NCBI GenBank assembly: GCA_045801465.1
Contig: JBJMSU010000039.1
Coordinates: 1 to 21,564, forward strand
Direction of reading: 5' to 3'
Length of the DNA stretch: 21,564 nt
From: DATFWC01 sp045801465
GTDB lineage: Bacteria; Pseudomonadota; Alphaproteobacteria; Rhizobiales; Xanthobacteraceae
The notes under the pieces were generated by a model. That model was not told the DNA's origin and ran no database searches. It saw nothing but the letters and a program-made list of their open reading frames with translations. The translations under genes were made by a program, and so were the position numbers. This document shows positions 1 through 7,465 of this stretch, piece after piece (within the stretch, counting starts at the first letter, position 1; each line of letters begins with the position of its first letter).

Positions 1-396
1 CGCCTGCGTCTGGGTCACGACGACGCCGCTCGCCACCGAACTGCTGACCGTGCGGTTCCCCGTGTACGTGACGTCGTCGCCGCTGCCGATGAGCGACAAG
101 GCGTCGCTACGGGTCGTGTTGGTCGGCAGCGACGTTTGCACGATGCTCGCGCCGGCCTGATGATCGACGCTGAGCGCGTTGCCGCCCTGGGTCTCGAACT
201 CGAGACCGAAAGCCGTGACGGACGCCGCCGGGCCCGGGCTCGGGCCGTTGATGGTTGCGCTGATGCCGTCGTTGTAACGCCACGCGCGCGTGCCGGCCGT
301 GATCGGTGTGGCGGCGTTGTCGGTGCGGGCGTCCGTGGTTGCTGTGGTATCGACTGCAATGAGGACCGGATTATTGTTAGTTGCCGTGATCGACAT
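1..396 (-). CDS. N-terminus of a Thr/Asn/Ala-rich surface-type protein (partial)
   Basis: An open frame runs without a stop from an ATG at 396 to the left edge, giving 132 residues and continuing outside the window. The sequence opens MSITATNNNPVLIAVDTT and is rich in Thr, Ser, Ala, Asn, Gly and Val with few Lys. It includes a stretch SLIGSGDDVTYTGNRTVSSS. Such composition suggests a beta-rich extracellular or adhesin-like repeat protein. There is no hydrophobic signal peptide, so if the protein is secreted a type I (C-terminal signal) route is more likely than Sec. A purine-rich AGAGGCAGG lies about five bases before the ATG and supports this start. I do not recognise a named family, and the function is unknown. 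The Arg-rich frame on the same strand is a shadow of this one. Confidence 0.6.
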   Translation of the reverse strand, partial: MSITATNNNPVLIAVDTTATTDARTDNAATPITAGTRAWRYNDGISATINGPSPGPAASVTAFGLEFETQGGNALSVDHQAGASIVQTSLPTNTTRSDALSLIGSGDDVTYTGNRTVSSSVASGVVVTQTQA

Positions 397-828
397 CGAC
401 ACCTGCCTCTATGCTACCCGTGGCGCGTCAACGAAGGCGCATGACTCCACCGTGCCGGCTGAGGCCTCAGTCGGCAGTTCATCACCTATGCTTCCGTCCG
501 GAATGCTTGTGCCAAGCAGGCACCGATGGCCCCTCGCCACCCTCTGGCGTTCTTATTGAGCCCCAGGCGACCCTACCAAGACGCTGGCGTCGGCACAAAC
601 ACAAACGTCGGCCCCAAGCTCGACCCGTGGACAAATCTCGCCTTTAAGTGAGCCACGGTTGCCTTTCGGGCAGCCGGACAGCAGCAAGGTCGGCCGGTAA
701 GCATCGACAATGATGAACAGACAAGCGGCTGTCTTCCTTTAGTTCAAGACGGAGTTTTTTCAGGATAGAACTGCGAGCATGCGATCACCAGATGCCGACC
801 TCGATCCAACGCAGCACAGCGGACTGAC
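397..828. other. Intergenic gap between divergent genes
   Basis: This 432-base stretch lies between the divergent starts of the left-edge surface protein and the GHMP kinase. It should hold both promoters, but I cannot assign a convincing -35/-10 pair. The short frames here give low-complexity Arg/Pro-rich peptides without family features. A small palindrome, GACGC-TG-GCGTC, lies at 580-591 and has no obvious meaning. The part just upstream of 828 is more AT-rich (a run of T near 754-760), as expected for a promoter region. Confidence 0.5.
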
Positions 829-1947
829 ATGAAAATCCATCAGGAAGTCTCGGTGACGGCGCCGGCCCAGGTCGCCAACATCTTCGGCTATTTCGATTGT
901 GCCGGTTTTCTGTGCAAGGCTCCGCCCCAGAACGAGAGCGATGTCGGCGGAGTCGGCGACGTGATCACGGTGCAATTTGCCGACGGCGAACCATCCTCGA
1001 TCGCGGTCGAATACCTGCTTCGCACCTGTGACGAGCAGGGCTATTGGGGCGAGATCGCGGAATTCTCCTCGCTCATGAATGACGTCAAAGCCCACCCGGA
1101 GCTCGACATCATCACCCACCTGACGCGCAAGACATTGAGCCTGATCGCGGAGAGAGAGCCCGAGCTCGCCCATCTCACCACGCAGCCGATCCGCATTTCC
1201 GTCGTCAAGTGCCTTCCTGCCGGTCGCGTGGGCGTTGGCCTCGGAAGCTCGGCCTCGAGCACCGCCGTGGTCGTCGCGATCGACCGCCTGTTCGGAGACG
1301 TGATCAGAAGGTTGGAAGACGAGGAGCGAAAAAGAACCGGAAAGGACGCCAATCTCCGCCTGGACCTGATGGCCGACGGCGAGTGGCTCGTGTCCGGCGC
1401 GCGGTTCTACGACAACGTCGCTCCGCTGCTGCGTGGAGGCCTGGTGTTTATTTCCGATCGCGATGCCGCAATCACGATCGACGATCTCGAATGGCCGCGG
1501 GATCTCCATCTGGTGACGGTCACGCCCAACCTGTCTTTGGAAACTCGCGTGATGCGCGAGATCGTCCGCGGCAAGGTGGTCAATATCTTCGACGTCTCCA
1601 GTGAGACGAGGCGACGAACCGAAGTCATGATCGGCCTCATGCAGAAGGACGTGGAGCGGATCATCCGGCTTTCCAACCGGAGCATCATCGAGGACGTCCG
1701 CTGGCCCCTGATCGGGGGACACGACAAGCTGAGAAAGCACGTTGAGGACCGGCGAGCGGCGGGGTTGAACATTTCGCTGGGAATTTCCGGTTCCGGACCG
1801 ACGATCTATTGCCTGGCGGATTCCGAGGCGGTCGCCAACCAGCTGGGCGAGGAGCTCTACCTCGTCTGGAAGAGCCTCAACATCGACAGCTGGTGGTTCG
1901 TCCAGGAGTTCAATCCGGGGGGCATCAACGTCTTTCGTTCGAAATAA
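829..1947 (+). CDS. GHMP-family kinase of homoserine kinase (ThrB) type
   Basis: This 372-residue cytoplasmic protein has the three GHMP kinase signatures. Motif 1 is near residues 10-23 (APAQVAN, then a GYFD that matches GFD in ThrB). The ATP-binding motif 2 is GVGLGSSASS at 135-144, and motif 3 is GISGSGPT at 318-325. A further ThrB-like match is DNVAPLLRGG at 195-204. Known family members transfer the gamma-phosphate of ATP to small alcohols; the closest pattern is homoserine kinase. The protein is about 50 residues longer than typical ThrB, mostly between motifs 1 and 2 and after motif 2. No threonine-pathway genes adjoin it; a Tat-exported amine oxidase starts 63 bases downstream, so the substrate may be another hydroxy amino acid. 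The ATG has only a weak ribosome-binding site. The fold is secure, the substrate is not. Confidence 0.85.
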   Translation: MKIHQEVSVTAPAQVANIFGYFDCAGFLCKAPPQNESDVGGVGDVITVQFADGEPSSIAVEYLLRTCDEQGYWGEIAEFSSLMNDVKAHPELDIITHLTRKTLSLIAEREPELAHLTTQPIRISVVKCLPAGRVGVGLGSSASSTAVVVAIDRLFGDVIRRLEDEERKRTGKDANLRLDLMADGEWLVSGARFYDNVAPLLRGGLVFISDRDAAITIDDLEWPRDLHLVTVTPNLSLETRVMREIVRGKVVNIFDVSSETRRRTEVMIGLMQKDVERIIRLSNRSIIEDVRWPLIGGHDKLRKHVEDRRAAGLNISLGISGSGPTIYCLADSEAVANQLGEELYLVWKSLNIDSWWFVQEFNPGGINVFRSK

Positions 1948-2010
1948 CCGGGGCGACGATCGATCTGCGGCCGCCTCGCGAGCGGCGTCATCAAATCGTT
2001 GGAGACCACG

Positions 2011-3630
2011 ATGCCGCTGACCCGACGCAAGCTCATCGGTGCCATGGCGCGACTCGGCGGCGCCGGCGCCGCGTACGAGACGCTCGCCGCGTGGGAGTTC
2101 CTGCGACCTCCAGCGGCGAAAGCGGCAGCCCTCGAGCTGCCGCGCGATTCCGGCGCGGGCAACACGGTGGCCATTCTGGGCGCGGGCGTGGCCGGTCTGT
2201 GCGCGGCCTATGAGCTCGACCGTGCCGGCTACGACTGCGTGATCCTCGAAGCGAGCCAGCGGATCGGTGGTCGCAGCCTCACGCTTCGCCGCGGCGACAG
2301 CTTTGCCGAGGTGGGCCACCCGCCGCAGCAATGCCAGTTCGACGACGGGTTATGGCTCAATGCCGGGCCTGGACGCATTCCCCACCATCACGTTCAGGTC
2401 ATCGACTATTGCCGGCAGTTCGGCGTGGCGTTGCAGCCCTTCATCTTCGCCAGCCGCGCCAACCTGGTGCACTCGGGCTTCATCGGCAACGGCAAGACCA
2501 TGCAGGTGCGGCGCGCGCTTTATGATCTGCAGGGGCATGTCGCCGAACTGCTCGACAAGTGCACCAGCAAGGCGGATTTGCACCTGCCGGTGACCGGCAA
2601 CGACCTCGACAAGCTGCGCGAGATGCTGGCGACGTTCGGCGGCCTGACCAAGATCGAGAGCGCCGGGAAGACGAGCTATTCCTACCACAACCAGTTTGGC
2701 CGTGCCGGCTATGAAATCCCGCCGGGTCTTGCCGGTGAGCCCGGCAAGCCTTTGAGCCCGCTCGCGCTCGACGAGATTCTGCGCTCGAACGTGTGGAACG
2801 ACTACATCTTCCGCGAGGCGGAATATTTCTGGCAGGCCTCGCTGCTCGAACCGGCGGGCGGCATGGACCATTTCGTCAAGGCGTTCGCGCGCCAGCCGTT
2901 GCGCCGCCAGCCCGGAACGATCGAGGGCCTGGTCCGCCAGGGTGCGGCCGTGACGGCGATCGATATTGCCAGCGACAAGGTCACGGTGGCGTATCGTGAT
3001 GGCGGCGGCGAGCGCACACTCGTTGCCGACTACTGCGTGTGCACGATCCCGGTGCCGATCTTCAAGGCGCTGAAGACGAACCTGCCGACCGCCTACATGG
3101 ACGCGGCGCGCCGGCTGCCGGTGCAGGCCGCCGGCAAGGTGGGCTTTCAGGCCGATCGCTTCTGGGAAACCAAGGAGCAGATTTATGGCGGCATTTCGTG
3201 GACAACCGACGTCATCACGCAGATCTGGTATCCATCCTCGGGATTCCTCGGAGCGAAGGGCGTGCTGACCGGCGCCTACATGTACGGGACGGCGGCGGAG
3301 GGTTTCAACGCACGGCGCGTCGCCGAGCGCCTGGAGATCGCCAAGGAGCAGGGCGAAAAATTGCATCCCGGCTATGCCAATCTGGTCGCGCAGGGCCTCG
3401 CCATCGGTTGGAACAACATGGAGTTCGCACGCTTCGGCTGGGCCGACGAGAGCGATCCCGCCTTCGGCCCCCACGCCGAAATGCTGGCGACGCCGCAAGG
3501 CCGTTTCCACATGGCCGGCGACCAGATCACCTATTGGAGCGGCTGGCAGGAGGGCGCGGTCATCAGCGCGCTCGCGGCGGTGAAGTGGATCGATCGGCAG
3601 GTGAACCCGGTGGCAACGCGGCGCGGATGA
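2011..3630 (+). CDS. Tat-exported flavin monoamine / L-amino-acid oxidase
   Basis: This 539-residue FAD enzyme is expected to oxidise an amine or amino acid to the imine with release of hydrogen peroxide. Residues 4-10 (TRRKLIG) form a twin-arginine signal followed by an Ala/Gly-rich stretch, so the folded flavoprotein is probably exported to the periplasm. The dinucleotide-binding Rossmann motif is GAGVAG at 57-62, ending in an acidic ILEA near 78-81 and followed by RIGGRS at 84-89. Near the C-terminus, MAGDQITYWSGWQEGA is the second FAD-contact region typical of this family. I chose ATG 2011 because GGAG lies six bases upstream at 2001-2004; a TTG at 1999 would add four residues but would overlap that site. 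The gene follows the GHMP kinase closely and is followed by a TTT receptor. The substrate cannot be read from sequence. Confidence 0.88.
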   Translation: MPLTRRKLIGAMARLGGAGAAYETLAAWEFLRPPAAKAAALELPRDSGAGNTVAILGAGVAGLCAAYELDRAGYDCVILEASQRIGGRSLTLRRGDSFAEVGHPPQQCQFDDGLWLNAGPGRIPHHHVQVIDYCRQFGVALQPFIFASRANLVHSGFIGNGKTMQVRRALYDLQGHVAELLDKCTSKADLHLPVTGNDLDKLREMLATFGGLTKIESAGKTSYSYHNQFGRAGYEIPPGLAGEPGKPLSPLALDEILRSNVWNDYIFREAEYFWQASLLEPAGGMDHFVKAFARQPLRRQPGTIEGLVRQGAAVTAIDIASDKVTVAYRDGGGERTLVADYCVCTIPVPIFKALKTNLPTAYMDAARRLPVQAAGKVGFQADRFWETKEQIYGGISWTTDVITQIWYPSSGFLGAKGVLTGAYMYGTAAEGFNARRVAERLEIAKEQGEKLHPGYANLVAQGLAIGWNNMEFARFGWADESDPAFGPHAEMLATPQGRFHMAGDQITYWSGWQEGAVISALAAVKWIDRQVNPVATRRG

Positions 3631-3763
3631 TCAGCACGGAGGCAGCCTGTTGCGGCGGCGCGGCCGATCCGCTTCCACGTCGGAGTTGGAGCGTGCAGGT
3701 CGGTTGGTGTAGCGTTCGCGCAGGCGCTCACGAGACGAGGTTGCGACATTCTGCAGACCGCAA

Positions 3764-3789
3764 AGTGAGCACGTCAAAGGGTGCTCACT
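3764..3789. promoter_or_regulatory. Perfect 9-bp inverted repeat upstream of the TTT receptor
   Basis: AGTGAGCAC (3764-3772) and GTGCTCACT (3781-3789) are exact reverse complements separated by eight bases. The element ends 29 bases before the receptor ATG and about 15 bases before its ribosome-binding site. No T-run follows, so it is not a standard terminator. It could be an operator for a dimeric regulator controlling receptor expression, or an RNA hairpin in the leader. No regulator gene lies in the window. Confidence 0.55.
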
Positions 3790-3818
3790 GCCTCGCGGCT
3801 CGCAGAGGGGAGTTCGAG

Positions 3819-4832
3819 ATGACCGAACGCATCACGACCATCATGGGCCAATCCGTCCGTCGAGCGGGCGGTGCCGGCACGACGGTCGTTATCGCGGCCC
3901 TTGTCATGCTGGCGTCGGCGAACGCGCAATCCGATTACCCCAACCGCCCGGTGACGCTGATCGTCCCGTACGGGGCGGGAGGCGTGGCGGATACCGGGAT
4001 GCGCATCGTGGCGGAGAGCCTGACCGGCCGGCTCAAACAGGCCTTCGTCGTCGACAACCGGCCCGGGGCCGGCGGCATCGTGGCGGCGAAAGCCGGCGCC
4101 ACGGCTGCGCCCGACGGCTACACGCTCCTGATGACCGGCAACAACAACGCGATCAGCGCGTCCCTGTTCAAATCGCTGCCCTACAATGTGCTCACCGATT
4201 TCGCCTCGACATCGACCACGTCATTCTTCGACCTCCTGATCGTGACGCGGGCAGGGTCTCCGCTGAAAACCGTGCAGGACGTGGTCAGGGCGGCGCGCGC
4301 CAACCCCGGGAAGCTCAACATCGCCACGACCAATCCGGGGAGCACCCAGAACCTCGCCGCCGAGCTTTTCCGAAGCGTGACCGGTATCGAGGCGACCATC
4401 GTTCCGTTCCGAACGTCGCCTGACATCGCGACCGCGCTCATGCGCGGCGATATCGACGTCGCGTTCGAGTTCTACGCCGCGGTGCAAGGGCTGATCGCCG
4501 ATAGCAAGATCGCTGCCCTGGCCTCCACCGGCCCCAAGCGCACGGCCTATCTGCCCGACGTGCCGACCGCGCAGGAAAGCGGCATCAAGGACTTCGAGGT
4601 CGTGAGCTGGAACGGAATTTCCGTGCCCGCCGCAACGCCCAAAGCGGTGGTCGAGACGCTCACGCGGGCCATCAATGACGTGCTGCCGAATCCCGAGGTC
4701 CAGGAGAAATCGCGAAAGCTCGGCATGGAAATGCGCGGGAGCACCCCGGAAGAGATGACGCAGCGCATGAAGGACGACATTGCCAAGTGGGCGGCGGTGA
4801 TCGAGAAAGCCGGCATTCCGAAGCACGAGTAA
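3819..4832 (+). CDS. Bug-family TTT substrate-binding protein
   Basis: This 337-residue periplasmic receptor belongs to the Bug/TctC family of tripartite tricarboxylate transporters. Residues 1-36 form a Sec signal with basic RR at 14-15, a hydrophobic core (VVIAALVMLASA) and likely cleavage after ANA. The mature part opens with the family pattern YPNRPVTLIVPYGAGG (40-55), then VVDNRPGAGG (77-86) and PDGYTLL (98-104), which shape the carboxylate-binding cleft in known members. I start at ATG 3819 because GAGGGGAG lies six bases upstream; the same frame is open much further upstream only as a shadow of the oxidase gene. No TctA or TctB membrane subunits are present, so this is an orphan receptor, as is common for the family. 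The ligand is unknown, probably a carboxylate. Confidence 0.9.
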   Translation: MTERITTIMGQSVRRAGGAGTTVVIAALVMLASANAQSDYPNRPVTLIVPYGAGGVADTGMRIVAESLTGRLKQAFVVDNRPGAGGIVAAKAGATAAPDGYTLLMTGNNNAISASLFKSLPYNVLTDFASTSTTSFFDLLIVTRAGSPLKTVQDVVRAARANPGKLNIATTNPGSTQNLAAELFRSVTGIEATIVPFRTSPDIATALMRGDIDVAFEFYAAVQGLIADSKIAALASTGPKRTAYLPDVPTAQESGIKDFEVVSWNGISVPAATPKAVVETLTRAINDVLPNPEVQEKSRKLGMEMRGSTPEEMTQRMKDDIAKWAAVIEKAGIPKHE

Positions 4833-4922
4833 GGCGGGTACGCTGCGGTACGCCGGGCCTGTTTGAGAAGTCGCGACGACAACAAGGTATCCGCCAACGG
4901 AGCCAAAGGGAGGAAAACCAGG

Positions 4923-5906
4923 ATGCGCAGCGATCTTCGCCGGCCGATCTTCGCCGTTGCCTGCTTGGCCGCCGTTGCTCTCGCCCCGCAGGTCGGGAGC
5001 GCGCAAGTGGCGCGAACGGAGCTTCATGCAATCCCGACGCTCACCATGTCGGATCGCCAATTCCTTACCGGCGATAGGAACGGCGTTCCGGTCACGATCG
5101 GCGGCGTGTTGCGGCTTCCACGCCTGGGAACGGAGCGGCTGCCGGCGGTTGTCCTGGTGCACGGCTCAGGCGGCATCGGCGGAAACGTCGATCGCTGGGC
5201 GCAGGAACTCAACGGCATCGGCGTGGCGACGTTCATCATCGACAGCTTCACGGCGCGGGGAATCCAGAGCACGAGCGCCAACCAGGCGCTGCTCGGCCGC
5301 TTGAACATGGTCCTCGACGTCTACCGCAGCCTGGCGCTGCTCTCCGCGCATCCGCGCATCGACCCGGCGAGAATTGTCCTGATGGGATTTTCCCGCGGAG
5401 GACAGGCGACCCTCTATGCCAGTCTGAAGCGCTTCGAGCGCATGCATGGCCCCGAAGGGGCGGCATTTGCCGCCTTTATCCCGTTCTATGCCCCTTGCTT
5501 CACCACCTACCTCGAAGATGAGGACGTCAGCGACAAGCCCATTCGCCTCTTTCACGGAATCGCCGACGATTATGTTCCGGTGGCGCCCTGCCGTAGCTAT
5601 GTCGAACGCCTGCGGAAAGCCGGAAAAGACGTGACGTTGACCGAGTATCCCGGTGCCCATCACGCGTTCGACAATCCTGTCCTGAAGGAGGGGCCGCAGT
5701 TGGCGCCGCAGTCGCAAACCACCCGCCGCTGCATTATGAAGGAAGAGCCCGCGGGCGTCATCATCAACGCGGAGACGAAGCAGCCCTTCACCATGGAGGA
5801 CCCGTGCGTCGAGCGCGGGCCGCATGTCGGCCACAACGCCGCAGCGACCTCGGCCGCCACACAAGCGGTGAAGGAATTTCTGCGGACGAATCTCAAGCTG
5901 AACTGA
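4923..5906 (+). CDS. Exported dienelactone hydrolase-like alpha/beta hydrolase
   Basis: This 327-residue alpha/beta hydrolase has a Sec signal at residues 1-28 (RR, AVACLAAVALA, cleavage near GSA-QVA). The oxyanion-loop region VLVHGSGG is at 77-84. The nucleophile elbow is GFSRGG with Ser157; dienelactone hydrolases usually have Cys here. The likely acid is Asp215 in GIADDYVP and the base His247 in GAHHAF, completing a Ser-Asp-His triad. Four cysteines in the mature part (192, 223, 270, 295) would allow two disulfides, consistent with a periplasmic location. ATG 4923 is preferred: GGGAGG lies at 4908-4913, and a TTG at 4863 would put a charged tail before the signal peptide. It follows the TTT receptor by 90 bases and overlaps the convergent AlkB-like gene by 14 bases. 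It is probably an esterase or lactonase; the substrate is unknown. Confidence 0.85.
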   Translation: MRSDLRRPIFAVACLAAVALAPQVGSAQVARTELHAIPTLTMSDRQFLTGDRNGVPVTIGGVLRLPRLGTERLPAVVLVHGSGGIGGNVDRWAQELNGIGVATFIIDSFTARGIQSTSANQALLGRLNMVLDVYRSLALLSAHPRIDPARIVLMGFSRGGQATLYASLKRFERMHGPEGAAFAAFIPFYAPCFTTYLEDEDVSDKPIRLFHGIADDYVPVAPCRSYVERLRKAGKDVTLTEYPGAHHAFDNPVLKEGPQLAPQSQTTRRCIMKEEPAGVIINAETKQPFTMEDPCVERGPHVGHNAAATSAATQAVKEFLRTNLKLN

Positions 5907-6528
5907 CTTTGCGCCTGCTTGCACGCGTGCGTCCGCTGGGAGCGCGATCGGGCCGAAAACTCCTGAACGTGATCGAATAGCGCAGGCCGTCGACCGGCGG
6001 AATACTGTGCTCCCATTGGTCGCGCGCAGGTCCGCGCAACAGGTAGGCCGAGCGCGGCTGCGCCACGATCGCGGCACGTTCCCAGGCGGCCCCGCTCTTC
6101 CTGCGGAAGCGGAACACGCAGGCCGAGATGAGCGAGATCCCGATCACATCGCCGAACATGTGCTTGTCCTTGTGCCATCCGATCGCGGCGCCGGCCGGAT
6201 ATTCGGTCAGCAGGACGTGCTGCAGTTCATCGGGATCGAGGCCGGCGAAGTTCGCGGCGCTCTCCCGTGCCGGGAGGAGTTGAGCCGGCATGTCGTCGGC
6301 CTTCTGCAGCTCGCTTTGGGTGAAGTCGTACTTCCAGCCGAAGGAGACGACGCGGCGCTTGCCGCGATAAGGACCAAACTCGAATTCCCGGAACGGGAGG
6401 TCGGCAAACCAGGCGACGAGAGCCCGCTCCTCGGCAGGAATGAGCAGGTGATCGCGATAGGCGAAGCCTTCCGGCAGATTGCGCGGGGCGTCGAACAGAC
6501 CGGGCTGGTGTTTGCGAGCGGAGGCCAT
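5893..6528 (-). CDS. AlkB-like 2-oxoglutarate/Fe(II) dioxygenase
   Basis: This 211-residue protein matches the AlkB family of oxygenases, which remove alkyl groups from nucleic-acid bases or related substrates. The iron ligands are visible: His119 and Asp121 in GWHKDKHMF, and His174 in WEHSIPP. The 2-oxoglutarate-binding arginines lie in RYSITFR (183-189). An upstream FGWKYDFT (63-70) matches the substrate-lid region of short bacterial AlkB homologues. The C-terminus is a basic Arg/Ser-rich tail of about 20 residues. I use the ATG at 6528; a TTG at 6540 is possible, and neither has a clear ribosome-binding site. The gene is the most downstream of four on this strand, 144 bases beyond the peptidase gene, and its 3' end overlaps the convergent hydrolase gene. 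DNA or RNA repair is the family expectation, not shown here. Confidence 0.88.
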   Translation of the reverse strand: MASARKHQPGLFDAPRNLPEGFAYRDHLLIPAEERALVAWFADLPFREFEFGPYRGKRRVVSFGWKYDFTQSELQKADDMPAQLLPARESAANFAGLDPDELQHVLLTEYPAGAAIGWHKDKHMFGDVIGISLISACVFRFRRKSGAAWERAAIVAQPRSAYLLRGPARDQWEHSIPPVDGLRYSITFRSFRPDRAPSGRTRASRRKVSSA

Positions 6529-6672
6529 CAAAGCTTGCAAAGCGCGGCCAGGCGGAATGTTCCATCGCTGTGCTGACGCCGGAGCACCGAGGCCGCTCCG
6601 CTCGAATTCTTCGGAAATTGCGGGACATCACGGTCGCAGCGAATTGTCAGGACTGCTTCGGCTCGCGATCGT

Positions 6673-7428
6673 TCAACGGACGGCGCGAAGCCGTGCGGCA
6701 AAGCTTTGCCCGCCGGACATCTGCGGGTTGGATGGTTCGTATCCCTGTTTGCGCTCTCTTGCGAATACGATGGAACGGGCAATGACGAACGCGTCTTGCA
6801 GGTTATCGGTCTTGGGGATGGCTTGGCTGAAAAACGCTCTTCCAAAGTAGGTCCACGTTGCCCTCTTTTCGCAGCCGAAAGACGGATGTGTCGCATCAGC
6901 CGCCGTTATCACGAGCGTCTCTGGATCGGCCAGCGGAACGAAAATTCCGGAGAAGCACGCCGAGATGACGAGAACCTTTTTGCGCGCCCCGGTCTCGCGC
7001 AGGAAAGTCCCGACCTGCGAGGGCGTGAGGACGGCTTGCCGCTTTCCCGCCTGGATGGCCAGGCCGCGCGGCGAACCGTGCGAGGTCAGGAAGACGAAAA
7101 GCACGTCGTTTTCCCGGTCCATGCGCGACGCGACCTTGGCTAGCGCATCGCGCAGCATGGCAATGCTGGCTGCGCTGGACGTCCGGGTGTTGGTATAGAC
7201 CAGCGGGGCGACTTCGCCGCCGTAATATCTCGCCAGAATCGCGGCCGCTCGCGTTGCTTCGGAGTGAAACACGTTCAGTTCGTCGGACAGGCCAAAAGCA
7301 ACGATGTGGCCTCTCGGCGCCGAGGTGTGGATCGCCTGGGCATGTCCGGCATCGACCGGAGCGATGATCAGCCCGATAACCACGAGCAACGCGCGAAAGC
7401 CTGCCGGCAGGTTGATTGATGTCGTCAT
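6673..7428 (-). CDS. Exported peptidase C13 (legumain/caspase-fold) protein
   Basis: This 251-residue protein has the clan CD cysteine peptidase dyad: His117 in FLTSHGSP and Cys158 in VISACFSG, each at the end of a hydrophobic strand as in legumain and caspases. TYFGRAFF (193-200) is typical of bacterial C13 proteins as I remember them. Residues 1-31 are a Sec signal peptide (FRALLVVIGLIIA core, cleavage near GHA-QA), so it probably acts in the periplasm or at the outer surface. A GTG at 7464, two bases after the nitrilase-like stop codon, would add 12 residues; I prefer ATG 7428 because it gives a normal signal peptide. Either start puts it tightly behind the nitrilase-like gene, probably in one transcript. 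Its substrate and biological role are unknown. Confidence 0.82.
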   Translation of the reverse strand: MTTSINLPAGFRALLVVIGLIIAPVDAGHAQAIHTSAPRGHIVAFGLSDELNVFHSEATRAAAILARYYGGEVAPLVYTNTRTSSAASIAMLRDALAKVASRMDRENDVLFVFLTSHGSPRGLAIQAGKRQAVLTPSQVGTFLRETGARKKVLVISACFSGIFVPLADPETLVITAADATHPSFGCEKRATWTYFGRAFFSQAIPKTDNLQDAFVIARSIVFARERKQGYEPSNPQMSGGQSFAARLRAVR

Positions 7429-7465
7429 CGAAGCTGCAAACCCGATCGCCCGGCAAAATTCCACA

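Noticed and set aside
15..359. Arg/Ser/Pro-rich minus-strand frame
   Set aside because: The neighbouring minus-strand frame from 396 has a plausible ribosome-binding site and natural surface-protein composition; the Arg-rich frame is its shadow.
411..647. Plus-strand frame of 78 codons in the left gap
   Set aside because: The peptide is Arg/Pro/His-rich without domain, signal or membrane features, and has no ribosome-binding site.
760..2331. Antisense open frame of 523 codons opposite the GHMP kinase and oxidase start
   Set aside because: It crosses an intergenic gap and two real genes, and shows no family features.
3631..3818. Continuation of the TTT receptor frame upstream of ATG 3819
   Set aside because: The open frame extends far back through the oxidase gene, but ATG 3819 has a strong ribosome-binding site and gives a normal signal peptide.
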